Below the pieces are notes generated by a model that did not search any database, was not told the origin of the DNA, and was given only the letters and a program-made list of their open reading frames with translations. A program made the position numbers and the translations under genes. Positions 24,507-33,397 of a DNA stretch of 64,000 nucleotides are shown piece by piece (position 1 is the stretch's first letter; every line of letters starts with the position of its first letter). This stretch comes from an uncultured Oscillospiraceae bacterium (GTDB lineage Bacteria; Bacillota; Clostridia; Oscillospirales; Oscillospiraceae): positions 24,135 through 88,134 of the forward strand of contig CANQTO010000003.1 of assembly GCA_947626785.1 (NCBI GenBank), given 5' to 3'.

Positions 24507-27005
24507 TTATTCCTCTTCCGGAGCCGGCTCTTCCCCGGCGGGCTCCCGCTCGGTCTTCTCCAGGGAGATGACCCGGTTCTCGCCGCTCAGGCGCATGACG
24601 CGCACGCCCTGGGTGGCCCGGCCCAGCAGGGAGATATGGGCCGCCGCCAGGCGGATGATGGTGCCGTCGTCGGTGATGACCAACACGTCGTCCCCCTCGT
24701 CCACCATCTTCACCGCGGCTACCTTGCCGGTCTTGTCCGTGAGACTGTAGTTGCGGATGCCCAGGCCGCCCCGGCCGTGGACGCTGTACTCTTCGATCCG
24801 GGTGCGCTTGCCGTAGCCCTTCTCCGTGAGGGTCAGGACCGCGGCGCCCTCGCCGGTGCTGCCCGCGCCGACCACATAGTCGCCCTCCCGGAGCCGGATG
24901 CCCCGGACGCCCACGGCCACCCGGCCCATGGGCCGGGCGTCGGTCTCCTTGAAGCAGACGGCCATGCCGTCGTGGGTGGCGATGAGGATATTCTCATTGC
25001 CCGTGGTGGGCAGGACGGCGATCAGCTCGTCCCCCTCGTCCAGCACCACGGCCCGCAGGCCGTTGGAGCGGATGTTCCGCAGGGCCGCCTGGCTCATGCG
25101 CTTGACGGTGCCGTTGCGGGTCACCATGACCAGGAAGCTCTCCTCGTCCAGGCCCCGGCCCCGGATCATGGCGCTGACCTTCTCCGGGTTCTCGCCGTTG
25201 TCCAGGGGGAGGATGTTGACGATATTGGTACCCCGGGCGCTGCGGCCGGCCTCCGGGATATGGTAGCCCTTCTTGAGAAAGACCCGGCCCTTGCTGGTGA
25301 AGAAGAGGATGTTGTCGTGGGTGGACGCGGTGAACACCGTCTCCACATAGTCCTCCTCCTTGGTAGCCATGGCCCGGATGCCCTTGCCGCCCCGGCCCTG
25401 GGCCCGGTACTCGCTGACGGGCAGGCGCTTGATATAGCCGCCGTGGGTCAGGGTGTAGACGCACTGCTCCTCCTCGATCAGATCCTCGATATCGATCTCG
25501 TCGGCCACGTCCTGGATCTCGGTCAGGCGCTCGTCGCCGTACTTGTCCCGCAGGGCGATCAGCTCGTCCTTCAAGACGCCCTTGATCTTCTCCGGGTCAG
25601 CTAGCAGGCTCTCGAAGTAGGCGATCTTCTCCTCCAGCTCCTTATACTCCTGCTCCAGCTTTTCCCGGTTCAGGCCCTGTAGCTGGATAAGCCGCATGTC
25701 GCAGATGGCCTGGGCCTGGACCTCGGACAGGCCGAAGCGCTCCATCAGCCGCTGCCGGGCGTCGTCATAGCTGCTGCGGATGATGCGGATGACCTCGTCG
25801 ATATTGTCCTGGGCGATGAGCAGGCCCTCCAGCAGATGGGCCCGTTCCTTGGCTTTTTTCAGATCGTAGACTGTGCGGCGGGTGATGACCTCCTCCTGGA
25901 AGCTCAGGTACTCGTCCAGGATGTGCCGCAGGGAGAGGATCTTGGGCTGGGACTGGTTGTTGACCAGGGCCAGCATATTGATGGAGAAGCTGGTCTGGAG
26001 GGCGGTCTGGGCAAAGAGCCGGTTCAGGACCACCTGGGGATTGGCGTCCTTCTTCAGCTCAATGACCATGCGCATGCCGTTGCGGTCCGTCTCGTCCCGC
26101 AGGTCGGAGATGCCCTCCAGGCGCTTGTCATGGACCTGGTCGGCGATGTTCTTGATCAGCTGCCGCTTGTTGACCTGGTAGGGCAGCTCGGTGACGATGA
26201 TGCGGGTCCGGTTCTGGCCGTATTCCTCAAATTCCGTCCGGGCCCGGACCACGATCTTGCCCCGGCCGGTGGCGTAGGCCTGGCGGATGCCGCTGCGGCC
26301 CATGATGATGCCCCGGGTGGGGAAGTCCGGCCCGGAGATGTGCTGCATCAGGTCCGAGAGAGTGGCCTCCGGATCGTCCAGCACGCAGACACAGGCGTTG
26401 ATGACCTCCTTCAGGTTGTGAGGGGGGATATTGGTGGCCATGCCCACGGCGATGCCGCTGGAGCCGTTGACCAGCAGGTTGGGGAAACGGCTGGTCAGGA
26501 CCCGGGGCTCTTTTCTCGTCTCGTCAAAGTTGGGGTCCCAGTCCACCGTGTCCTTGTCGATATCCCGCAGCATCTCGTTGCAGATCTTGGACATGCGGGC
26601 CTCAGTGTACCGGTAGGCCGCCGGGGGGTCCCCGTCCACGGAGCCGAAGTTGCCGTGGCCGTCCACCAGCATATATCGCATGGAGAAGTCCTGGGCCAGG
26701 CGGACCATGGCGTCATAGACGCTGGCGTCCCCGTGGGGGTGGTAGTGGCCCAGCACGTCGCCCACGCAGGTGGCGGACTTCTTAAAGGGCTTGTCGCTGG
26801 TCAGGCCGCCCTCGTACATGGTGTAGAGGATGCGGCGGTGCACCGGCTTCAGGCCGTCCCGCACGTCGGGCAGGGCCCGGCCCACGATGACGGACATGGC
26901 GTAGTCGATGTAGCTGTTCTGCATCTCGCTGACCAGCTCTGACTCGGTGATATGCTGATTGGGAAACCGGATGTCCTCCGGGGAATAGTCTCTTTTATGT
27001 GCCAT
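24507..27005 (-). CDS. gyrA: DNA gyrase subunit A
   Basis: Breakage-reunion subunit of gyrase, which introduces negative supercoils. The 832-residue protein has the catalytic tyrosine in RYTEARM (Tyr133) and a C-terminal beta-pinwheel with QGRGGKG, the GyrA box that separates gyrase from topoisomerase IV. The quinolone-determining region reads [10 protein letters not shown] (89-98): the position equivalent to E. coli Ser83 is Ala94, while the Asp87 equivalent is kept (Asp98). It lies 16 bases after gyrB in the dnaA cluster. The C-terminal tail is acidic. Confidence 0.97.
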   Translation of the reverse strand: MAHKRDYSPEDIRFPNQHITESELVSEMQNSYIDYAMSVIVGRALPDVRDGLKPVHRRILYTMYEGGLTSDKPFKKSATCVGDVLGHYHPHGDASVYDAMVRLAQDFSMRYMLVDGHGNFGSVDGDPPAAYRYTEARMSKICNEMLRDIDKDTVDWDPNFDETRKEPRVLTSRFPNLLVNGSSGIAVGMATNIPPHNLKEVINACVCVLDDPEATLSDLMQHISGPDFPTRGIIMGRSGIRQAYATGRGKIVVRARTEFEEYGQNRTRIIVTELPYQVNKRQLIKNIADQVHDKRLEGISDLRDETDRNGMRMVIELKKDANPQVVLNRLFAQTALQTSFSINMLALVNNQSQPKILSLRHILDEYLSFQEEVITRRTVYDLKKAKERAHLLEGLLIAQDNIDEVIRIIRSSYDDARQRLMERFGLSEVQAQAICDMRLIQLQGLNREKLEQEYKELEEKIAYFESLLADPEKIKGVLKDELIALRDKYGDERLTEIQDVADEIDIEDLIEEEQCVYTLTHGGYIKRLPVSEYRAQGRGGKGIRAMATKEEDYVETVFTASTHDNILFFTSKGRVFLKKGYHIPEAGRSARGTNIVNILPLDNGENPEKVSAMIRGRGLDEESFLVMVTRNGTVKRMSQAALRNIRSNGLRAVVLDEGDELIAVLPTTGNENILIATHDGMAVCFKETDARPMGRVAVGVRGIRLREGDYVVGAGSTGEGAAVLTLTEKGYGKRTRIEEYSVHGRGGLGIRNYSLTDKTGKVAAVKMVDEGDDVLVITDDGTIIRLAAAHISLLGRATQGVRVMRLSGENRVISLEKTEREPAGEEPAPEEE

Positions 27006-27021
27006 CTTCTCTTACGCTCCG

Positions 27022-28953
27022 TTAAATATCCAGGTTCACCACGTACTTGGCGTTCTGCTCGATCCAGTCCCGCCGGGGCTCCACCTCTTCGCCCATGAGC
27101 ACGGTGAAGACCTGGTCGGCCTGGATGGCGTCGTTGAGGGTGATGCGCCGCAGGGTCCGAGTCTCCGGGTCCATGGTGGTCTCCCAGAGCTCGTGGGGGT
27201 CCATCTCGCCCAGGCCCTTGAAGCGGGAGATGTCCACCTTGGCGTTGGGGTTGCCCTCCCGCAGCTCGGCGCTGATTTTGTCCCGCTCCGGCTCAGAATA
27301 GGCCACCCGCTGGGTCTTGCCCCGGGTGAGCTTGAAGAGGGGCGGCACAGCGGAGTACACATAGCCCTTCTCGATGAGCGGGCGCATGTAGCGGAAGAAG
27401 AAGGTCAGCAGCAGGGTCCGGATATGGGCCCCGTCCACGTCCGCATCCGCCATGATGATGATCTTGTGATAGCGGAGCTTGTCGATATTGAACTCGTCCC
27501 CGATGCCGGCCCCCAGGGCCACGATGAGGGGATAGAGCTTGTCGTTGCCGTAGATCTTATCCGCCCGGGCTTTCTCCACGTTCAGCATCTTGCCCCACAT
27601 GGCCAGAATGGCCTGGAAGCGGCTGTCCCGGCCCTGGATGGCGGAGCCGGCGGCAGAGTCGCCCTCCACGATGTAGATCTCGCAGAGGGAGGGGTCCCTC
27701 TCGTTGCAGTCCTGGAGCTTGTCGGGCATCTGCCCGCCCTCCAGGCCGGTCTTCCGGCGGACGGACTCCCGGGCCTTCCGGGCGGCCTCCCGGGCCCGGT
27801 TGGCCATCATGGCCTTCTCCAGAATGGTCTTGGCGGCCTGGGGGTGCTCCTCAAAGTACTCTGTCAGCTGCTCGTTGACCAGATTGTCCACCAGGGTGCG
27901 GATATAGGCGTTGCCCAGCTTCTGCTTGGTCTGGCCCTCGAACTGGGCCTCCGGCAGCTTCACGGAGATGACCGCGGAGATGCCCTCCCGCACGTCGTCC
28001 CCGGAGACCTTGTCGTCCCCCTTCAGGGCGTTGGTCTTGACGCCGTAGGCGTTGATGACCCGGGTCAGAGCCGTTTTGAAACCGGTCTCGTGCATGCCGC
28101 CCTCGGGGGTGTGGATGTCGTTTGCGAAGGAGACCAGATTCTCGTTGTACCCGTCGTTATACTGCAGGGCGATCTCCGCCATAGCGTCGCCCTTGGTGCC
28201 GCTGATATAGATCACGTCGCTGTGGATGGGCGTTTTGTGCTTATTCAGATAGGTGACGAACTCCCGGATGCCGCCCTCGTAGCACATCACGTCGGCCCGC
28301 TCCTTGCCGGGGCGCTGGTCGATCAGGGCGATGCTCAGACCACCGTTCAAAAAGGCCTGCTCCCGCAGACGGGTGTGCAGGATGTCGTAGTCGAAGACCG
28401 TGTCGTCGAACATCTCCGGGTCCGGCTTGAAGCGCACGGTGGTCCCGGTGCGGTCTGTCTCCCCCACCACGCGGATCTCCTCCGTGATATCGCCCCGGGA
28501 GAAGCGCATCTGATAGATCTTGCCGTCCTTATGGACCTGGACCTCCAGCCACTCGGACAGGGCGTTGACCACCGAGGCGCCCACGCCATGCAGGCCGCCG
28601 GAGACCTTATAGCCTCCTCCGCCGAACTTGCCGCCGGCGTGCAGCACGGTGAAGACCACTTCCAGAGCGGACTTTCCCGTCTGCTCCTGGATATCCACGG
28701 GGATGCCCCGGCCGTTGTCGGAGACCTTGACGATGTCGCCCTCCTCGACGGTCACGCTCACCCCGGTGCAGAAGCCGGCCAGGGCCTCATCGATGGAGTT
28801 GTCCACGATCTCATAGACCAGATGGTGCAGGCCTGAGGACGAGGTGGAGCCGATATACATGCCCGGGCGCTTCCGGACGGCCTCCAGCCCCTCCAGGACC
28901 TGGATCTGTGACGCGTCGTATTCCTGACTGACTTTTTCGATTTGATCGGACAT
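27022..28953 (-). CDS. gyrB: DNA gyrase subunit B
   Basis: ATPase subunit of gyrase. GHKL ATP-binding motifs are [25 protein letters not shown] and [15 protein letters not shown]. The TOPRIM domain has [20 protein letters not shown] and [20 protein letters not shown]. The TOPRIM core reads SAAGSA and LAMWGKMLN where most gyrases have SAGGSA and LPL-R/K-GK. Pairing with a GyrA-box subunit makes GyrB, rather than ParE, the safe call. Length 643 is normal for the short Gram-positive type. Confidence 0.96.
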   Translation of the reverse strand: MSDQIEKVSQEYDASQIQVLEGLEAVRKRPGMYIGSTSSSGLHHLVYEIVDNSIDEALAGFCTGVSVTVEEGDIVKVSDNGRGIPVDIQEQTGKSALEVVFTVLHAGGKFGGGGYKVSGGLHGVGASVVNALSEWLEVQVHKDGKIYQMRFSRGDITEEIRVVGETDRTGTTVRFKPDPEMFDDTVFDYDILHTRLREQAFLNGGLSIALIDQRPGKERADVMCYEGGIREFVTYLNKHKTPIHSDVIYISGTKGDAMAEIALQYNDGYNENLVSFANDIHTPEGGMHETGFKTALTRVINAYGVKTNALKGDDKVSGDDVREGISAVISVKLPEAQFEGQTKQKLGNAYIRTLVDNLVNEQLTEYFEEHPQAAKTILEKAMMANRAREAARKARESVRRKTGLEGGQMPDKLQDCNERDPSLCEIYIVEGDSAAGSAIQGRDSRFQAILAMWGKMLNVEKARADKIYGNDKLYPLIVALGAGIGDEFNIDKLRYHKIIIMADADVDGAHIRTLLLTFFFRYMRPLIEKGYVYSAVPPLFKLTRGKTQRVAYSEPERDKISAELREGNPNAKVDISRFKGLGEMDPHELWETTMDPETRTLRRITLNDAIQADQVFTVLMGEEVEPRRDWIEQNAKYVVNLDI

Positions 28954-28975
28954 AAGTTCCTCCAGACGGTAGTAT

Positions 28976-29233
28976 TTAAAGTGAACCTTGCTCCGCCCGC
29001 CGCAGCAGCGTGGCGGCGGACATTTGGCTCAAATAGACGGCGGAGCGTCCGTTCTCCCTGCATACCACAAAGGATTTTGGAATATCCTCCGCCGCGTTGA
29101 CGACCTGGCCGTTTTTCTCGGCCATAGTCAGGTATTTCCTTGTCAGATGGGACTGGGAGCAGATATCCAGATCGAAGATCCCGATGATCCCCCGATCGTC
29201 GATAACAGTCCCTTTTCCCAGATGCAGATACAT
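28976..29233 (-). CDS. remB: RemB/DUF370 family regulator
   Basis: An 85-residue protein starting [20 protein letters not shown] and containing [19 protein letters not shown], both typical of DUF370. In Bacillus subtilis the gene at this place (yaaB, between recF and gyrB) is remB, which promotes biofilm matrix expression with RemA. The start overlaps the recF stop by one base (TGATG), implying coupling. The regulatory targets here are unknown. Confidence 0.88.
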   Translation of the reverse strand: MYLHLGKGTVIDDRGIIGIFDLDICSQSHLTRKYLTMAEKNGQVVNAAEDIPKSFVVCRENGRSAVYLSQMSAATLLRRAEQGSL

Positions 29234-30333
29234 CAGCGGACCCTGCCCTTCTCCACAAACAGCAGTTTTCCCCCTGTTTTTCCGGAGATGCCCTCGTCCT
29301 CACAGCAGGTGATGAGGGTCTGGCCGCCGCCGATCCGATTGAGGACGAACTCCTGCCTCTTCTCGTCCAGCTCCGAGAGCACGTCGTCCAGCAGCAGGAT
29401 GGGGTATTCCCCCGTCTCCGAGAGCATGATCTCCCGCTCGGCAAGCTTGATGGACAGGGCGGCGGTGCGGGTCTGGCCTTGGGAGGCAAAGCTCCGGGCG
29501 GGGACGCCGTTGATAGCGATCTCCAGATCGTCCTTGTGGGCGCCGGTCAGGCACTGGCCGCTGTCCAGCTCCGCCTGCCGGTGGCTCTCGTGGTGCTCGC
29601 AGATATCGTAATAGATCTCCTTGGCGCTGGCGAAGGGGTCCTTCACGGTGCTGACCGTGCGGTAGCGGATGCTCAGCTCCTCGCCGCTGCCGGAGAACTC
29701 CCTATGGATGGCGGGGGCCTCCTGATCCAGCCGGGCCGCGTAGGAGGCCCGGTAGCGGATCAGCTGGGCGGAGAGGCGGTACATCCCGTCGGAAAACTCG
29801 TCCAGCATGTCCAGCATGGAGGGCTTTTCGTGCCAGTCCTTCAAAATGCGGGTCTTGTGCTCATACAGCCGGTTGAATTCCGAAAGGAGCTCCGCGTAGC
29901 GGGGCCGGATCTGGCTGATGGCCTCGTCCAGAAGCCGGCGCCGGACAGCGGCCCCCTCTTTGATCAGGTTCAGGTCGTCCGGGCAGAAGAGTACGGCGTT
30001 TAAAAGCTCAGAGAGCTCCGTCCGGTTTTTCTTCACGCCGTTGACCAGGATCTTCTTCGGTTGTCCTGGCCGGAGGCTGATGTCGATATCGTGCTCCCGG
30101 CCGTGGCTCTCCGCCCGGGCCAGGATCTGCCCGGAGGAAAAGCCGAAGCCCACCAGTTCCCTGTCCGTCCGGGTGCGGAAGCTGCGCCCGGTGGAGAGCA
30201 GGTAGACGCTCTCCAAAAGATTGGTCTTTCCCTGGGCGTTCCGGCCGGTGATGACGTTGATCCCGCCGTCAAACTCCACCGTCTCCCACTCGTAGTTCCG
30301 AAAGCCGTTGAGGGCTATTTTCAGGACCTTCAT
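29233..30333 (-). CDS. recF: DNA replication and repair protein RecF
   Basis: SMC-like ATPase that loads RecA at gaps with RecO and RecR. Walker A is GRNAQGKTNLLE (about 33-44), the signature region SFASQGQTRTAALSIKLAE, and Walker B ILLLDDVLSELDEKRQ. Length 366 is normal. One base separates it from the S4-domain gene upstream. Confidence 0.96.
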   Translation of the reverse strand: MKVLKIALNGFRNYEWETVEFDGGINVITGRNAQGKTNLLESVYLLSTGRSFRTRTDRELVGFGFSSGQILARAESHGREHDIDISLRPGQPKKILVNGVKKNRTELSELLNAVLFCPDDLNLIKEGAAVRRRLLDEAISQIRPRYAELLSEFNRLYEHKTRILKDWHEKPSMLDMLDEFSDGMYRLSAQLIRYRASYAARLDQEAPAIHREFSGSGEELSIRYRTVSTVKDPFASAKEIYYDICEHHESHRQAELDSGQCLTGAHKDDLEIAINGVPARSFASQGQTRTAALSIKLAEREIMLSETGEYPILLLDDVLSELDEKRQEFVLNRIGGGQTLITCCEDEGISGKTGGKLLFVEKGRVR

Positions 30334-30334
30334 C

Positions 30335-30541
30335 CTATTCCACTTCCACCAGAGACCCGGCGAACTCCACCCGGTCCCCGGGAAGGAGCTTCTTGCCCCG
30401 CATGGTGCAGACCTGGCCGTTGACCTTCACCAGGCCCTCCTGGATGGCGGCCTTTGCCTCGCCCCCGGTCCCCACCAGGGCCGCGAATTTGAGCAGCGAC
30501 TCCAGCTTGATAAATTCCGTCTCTATCTTTATTCTTTCCAT
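30335..30541 (-). CDS. yaaA: S4-domain RNA-binding protein YaaA
   Basis: A 68-residue protein that is essentially one S4 domain ([41 protein letters not shown]). In Bacillus the equivalent gene, also called rlbA, lies between dnaN and recF and is linked to 50S assembly. It is tightly packed here: 7 bases after dnaN and 1 before recF. Confidence 0.92.
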   Translation of the reverse strand: MERIKIETEFIKLESLLKFAALVGTGGEAKAAIQEGLVKVNGQVCTMRGKKLLPGDRVEFAGSLVEVE

Positions 30542-30548
30542 CTTATCC

Positions 30549-31664
30549 TCAGTCGCCGGCCCGCAGACGGACGGGCAGGATCATATAGGTGAAGGCCTCC
30601 GTGCCGTCAGCCGCCTTGATGATGCAGGGAGAGGAGGCGGTGTTCAGGCAGACCAGCAGCTTGTCCTTCCCGGCCGCCTTCAGCGCGTCGGTCAGGTACC
30701 GGTCGTTAAAGCCGATCTCCAGCCCGTTTCCGCTGCCCTCGCAGGTGCAGACGTCCTCCGCCTTGCCGATGGGAGTCACGCAGACGCAGTCGATCATGCC
30801 GTCGCCGAAGATCATCCTCACGGGACTGCTGTTCTTCTCGCTGACGATCAGGGACACCCGGTCGATGGTGGACATGAACTCTGTCCGCTCCACCTGGACG
30901 ATGGTGCGGAAATTTTCGGGGATGGAGCGCCTGTAGTTGAGAAATTCCCCTTCCAGACGCCGGGAGATGACCACCGTCTCCCCGATAGAGAAGGAGATGT
31001 GCTTTGCGCCCACGGAGATCTTGACCTCCTCGTCGTTATCGCCGCAGATGCGCTCGATATCCGACAGAGCGGCGCCGGGGACCACGAAGCTGCAATTTTC
31101 CATCTTGGCGCTGTCCAGCTTTTCGCTGCGCTTGGCCAGGCGGTAGCCGTCCACAGAGACCAGGGTCAGCTCGTCCCCCTCGATCTCAAACAGGGTGCCG
31201 GTGTAGATGGGCCTTACGTCGTTGTCCGACACGGCGAAGATGGTCTGGTTGATCATGCTCTTAAGGATCTTGGCCGGCAGGGCGATCGCGTTGAGCTGGT
31301 CCACGGCGGGCATCTCCGGATAGTCGTCCGCGCTGATGCCCATGAAGTGGAATTCGCTCTTGCCGCACTGGACGCTGACGTTCAGATCGTTGTCGGAGGA
31401 GACGGTGACGATCCCGTCCGGCATGCGGCGCATCATCTCGCCGAAGAAGCGGGCGCCTACCACGACGGAGCCGGGCTCTTCTACCTGGGCCTCCTGCAGG
31501 CGCGTATAAATGCCCTCCTTCAGGTCATAGCCGGTCAGTCTCACCTCGGCGCCGGCCTGGATCAAAATGCCCTCCAGCGCGGGGATAGGGCTCTTGGAGG
31601 CGGCGGCTCTGGAAGCGACGGCGCAGGCGGCTTGGAGCAGGTACTTTTCGCTGTTGAATTTCAT
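30549..31664 (-). CDS. dnaN: DNA polymerase III beta subunit (sliding clamp)
   Basis: Ring-shaped processivity factor. The 371-residue protein has three clamp folds, starting [20 protein letters not shown] and ending [15 protein letters not shown], the latter with the conserved MPxR-like terminal strand (here LPVR). It lies 234 bases after dnaA; the gap holds candidate DnaA boxes. Confidence 0.97.
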   Translation of the reverse strand: MKFNSEKYLLQAACAVASRAAASKSPIPALEGILIQAGAEVRLTGYDLKEGIYTRLQEAQVEEPGSVVVGARFFGEMMRRMPDGIVTVSSDNDLNVSVQCGKSEFHFMGISADDYPEMPAVDQLNAIALPAKILKSMINQTIFAVSDNDVRPIYTGTLFEIEGDELTLVSVDGYRLAKRSEKLDSAKMENCSFVVPGAALSDIERICGDNDEEVKISVGAKHISFSIGETVVISRRLEGEFLNYRRSIPENFRTIVQVERTEFMSTIDRVSLIVSEKNSSPVRMIFGDGMIDCVCVTPIGKAEDVCTCEGSGNGLEIGFNDRYLTDALKAAGKDKLLVCLNTASSPCIIKAADGTEAFTYMILPVRLRAGD

Positions 31665-31898
31665 ATCTTTCCCTCCCGGATAAAAGGTAGCTTTCTGTCA
31701 TCTATCTTTTTCTTAATTTTTAGTAACGGTAGTAGTAGAAAAAAATTTTGTGGAAAAGGGGAAAAAACGCCGGAAACGGCGGGCTTTTGCCTGTGGAACT
31801 TTTTGTGGCTTTTTTCCGCGGTTTTCAACAGGCGGAGGTTTTGAAAAAATGCCCACAGGCGAAGTTTTCCACCCGCTGTTGAAATGTGGAGACGTGGG
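31665..31898. promoter_or_regulatory. dnaA-dnaN intergenic region, candidate part of oriC
   Basis: AT-rich near dnaN and containing several DnaA-box-like 9-mers. The best is TTTTCCACA on the minus strand (31749-31757, one change from TTATCCACA). TTTTCAACA (31822-31830) and TTTTCCACC (31865-31873) each have two changes. A run of T, A and TAG triplets at 31710-31740 could be the unwinding element. In many Firmicutes the origin includes this spacer. None of the boxes is perfect. Confidence 0.5.
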
Positions 31899-33209
31899 TC
31901 AGACGGAATTGATGTTGGAGGTGATGTCCCGCACGGTACCGGCCATGGAGGGGTCGGTGCGCAGCAGGTCCTCTACCTTCCGGATGGAGCTGAGGACGGT
32001 GGTATGATCCCGGCCCCCGTACTGGGCGCCGATGTCCTTTAAGGAGAGATTGGTCAGCGAGCGCATCAGGTACATAGAGACCTGCCGGGCCATGGCGGTA
32101 TTTTTGGAGCGGTTCTGCCCGCGCAGGTCCTCCTCCTTCAGGGAGTAGTAACGGGCTGTCTCCCGGATGATGCTCTCCGGCGTGGGAATATAGGTCCCGG
32201 TGCGGATCACGTCCTTGATGGCTCTCTTCACAGAGTCGATGGTGATCACGTCGTCCAAAATCTCCTTATAGGCCGTCAGGCGCTTGATGACGCCCTCCAG
32301 CTGCCGGATATTAGCAGTGATGCTCTCGGCGATGTACTCCACCGCCTCGTCCGACAGGAGCAGGCCCAGCTGGGCGGCCTTGTTGCGGATGATGGCCATC
32401 CGGGTCTCCAGATCCGGCGGCTGGATATCCGCCATGAGCCCGCCCTCGAAGCGGGTGCGCAGCCGGTCGTCCAGCAGGGACATCTCCAGCGGCGTCCGGT
32501 CGGAGGTGATGACGATTTGGTGCCCGGCCTCATAGATGTTGTTGAAGGTGTGGAAGAACTCGTTCTGGGTCTGCTGCTTGCCGGCGATGAACTGGATATC
32601 GTCCACTAAAAACAGGTCCACGTTCCGGTACTTGGTCCGAAACTCCTCGGCGGTCCCGTCCTTGATGGATTTGACCAGTTGGTTGGTGAACTCGTCGCCC
32701 TTGATGTAGGCGATTTTTTTCGCCGCGTCCCGTTCATGGATCGCCTGGCCGATGGCCAGCAGCAGATGGGTCTTGCCCAGGCCGGAGTTGCCGTAGATAA
32801 ACAGGGGATTGTAGTTCTTTCCGGGATTTTCCGCCACGGCCACCGCGGCGGCGTGGGCGAATTTGTTAGAGTTTCCAACGATGAAGCGGTCGAAGGTGTA
32901 GCCGGCCATCTCAGGCAGGGCGTTGTCCTCCTCCTTCTTGGAGGATGTGTACTCGTTGATCTCGTCCCCGGCCAGAACGGTCAGCTCAAAGTCGCAGGAG
33001 AAGAGCTCATACAGGGCGGCCTTGATGGTGTCCGCGAAGCGGGACATGATGATGCTGCGCTTGAAATCCGTCGTGGTGTGCAAAACCAGGCGGCAGTCCT
33101 CCACCTCCACCGGCTCACAGTCGGAAAACCAGGTGGTGATAGCCGTCGGCGTCAGCTGGGTGGAGAGGATCTTCAAGATCTCATTCCATATATCTCTGAG
33201 CGAATTCAT
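31899..33209 (-). CDS. dnaA: Chromosomal replication initiator DnaA
   Basis: AAA+ initiator that binds DnaA boxes and melts the origin. In the 436-residue protein, domain I occupies about 1-85, a short linker follows, and the AAA+ core has Walker A GNSGLGKTHLLLAIG and Walker B LFLVDDIQFIAGK. The C-terminal DNA-binding domain has SLKDIGAQYGGRDHTTVLSS. It heads the dnaA-dnaN-yaaA-recF-remB-gyrB-gyrA run and has a strong promoter 43 bases before its start. Confidence 0.98.
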   Translation of the reverse strand: MNSLRDIWNEILKILSTQLTPTAITTWFSDCEPVEVEDCRLVLHTTTDFKRSIIMSRFADTIKAALYELFSCDFELTVLAGDEINEYTSSKKEEDNALPEMAGYTFDRFIVGNSNKFAHAAAVAVAENPGKNYNPLFIYGNSGLGKTHLLLAIGQAIHERDAAKKIAYIKGDEFTNQLVKSIKDGTAEEFRTKYRNVDLFLVDDIQFIAGKQQTQNEFFHTFNNIYEAGHQIVITSDRTPLEMSLLDDRLRTRFEGGLMADIQPPDLETRMAIIRNKAAQLGLLLSDEAVEYIAESITANIRQLEGVIKRLTAYKEILDDVITIDSVKRAIKDVIRTGTYIPTPESIIRETARYYSLKEEDLRGQNRSKNTAMARQVSMYLMRSLTNLSLKDIGAQYGGRDHTTVLSSIRKVEDLLRTDPSMAGTVRDITSNINSV

Positions 33210-33251
33210 CTGTTGAAAACCTCACACAATGAAGAACTTTCTAACTGATTT

Positions 33252-33280
33252 ATTATAACAAACAGTAGGCATATTTGCAA
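33252..33280 (-). promoter_or_regulatory. SigA-type promoter of dnaA
   Basis: TTGCAA and a perfect TATAAT with a 17-base spacer on the minus strand, in a very AT-rich stretch (33235-33330). A TTTTCAACA-like DnaA box overlaps the dnaA ribosome-site region, which could allow autoregulation. Confidence 0.75.
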
Positions 33281-33330
33281 GTAAAAAAAGAAGATATAAA
33301 TTTAATATAGTAGAGATCGAATAAAGAAGG

Positions 33331-33389
33331 ACATCACCGCAAAACCGTGTGAGCGGCCTGAAAGCTGCCACACCGGCGGGCGGTGATGT
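33331..33389 (-). terminator. Large nested hairpin after the GtrII-like gene
   Basis: Outer arms ACATCACCGC (33331-33340) and complement (33380-33389) enclose a CCGTGTG/CACACCGG stem and a GCGGC/GCTGC stem. It sits just past the stop of the membrane glycosyltransferase and before the dnaA promoter. A short T-rich run follows on the minus strand. Termination is the simplest role, but the fold is more elaborate than the other terminators here. Confidence 0.5.
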
Positions 33390-33397
33390 TCTGACGC

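Noticed and set aside
24507..28953. Possibility that the pair is topoisomerase IV (parE-parC)
   Set aside because: The A subunit has a GyrA box (QGRGGKG) in its C-terminal domain, and the genes sit in the classic recF-remB-gyrB-gyrA order.
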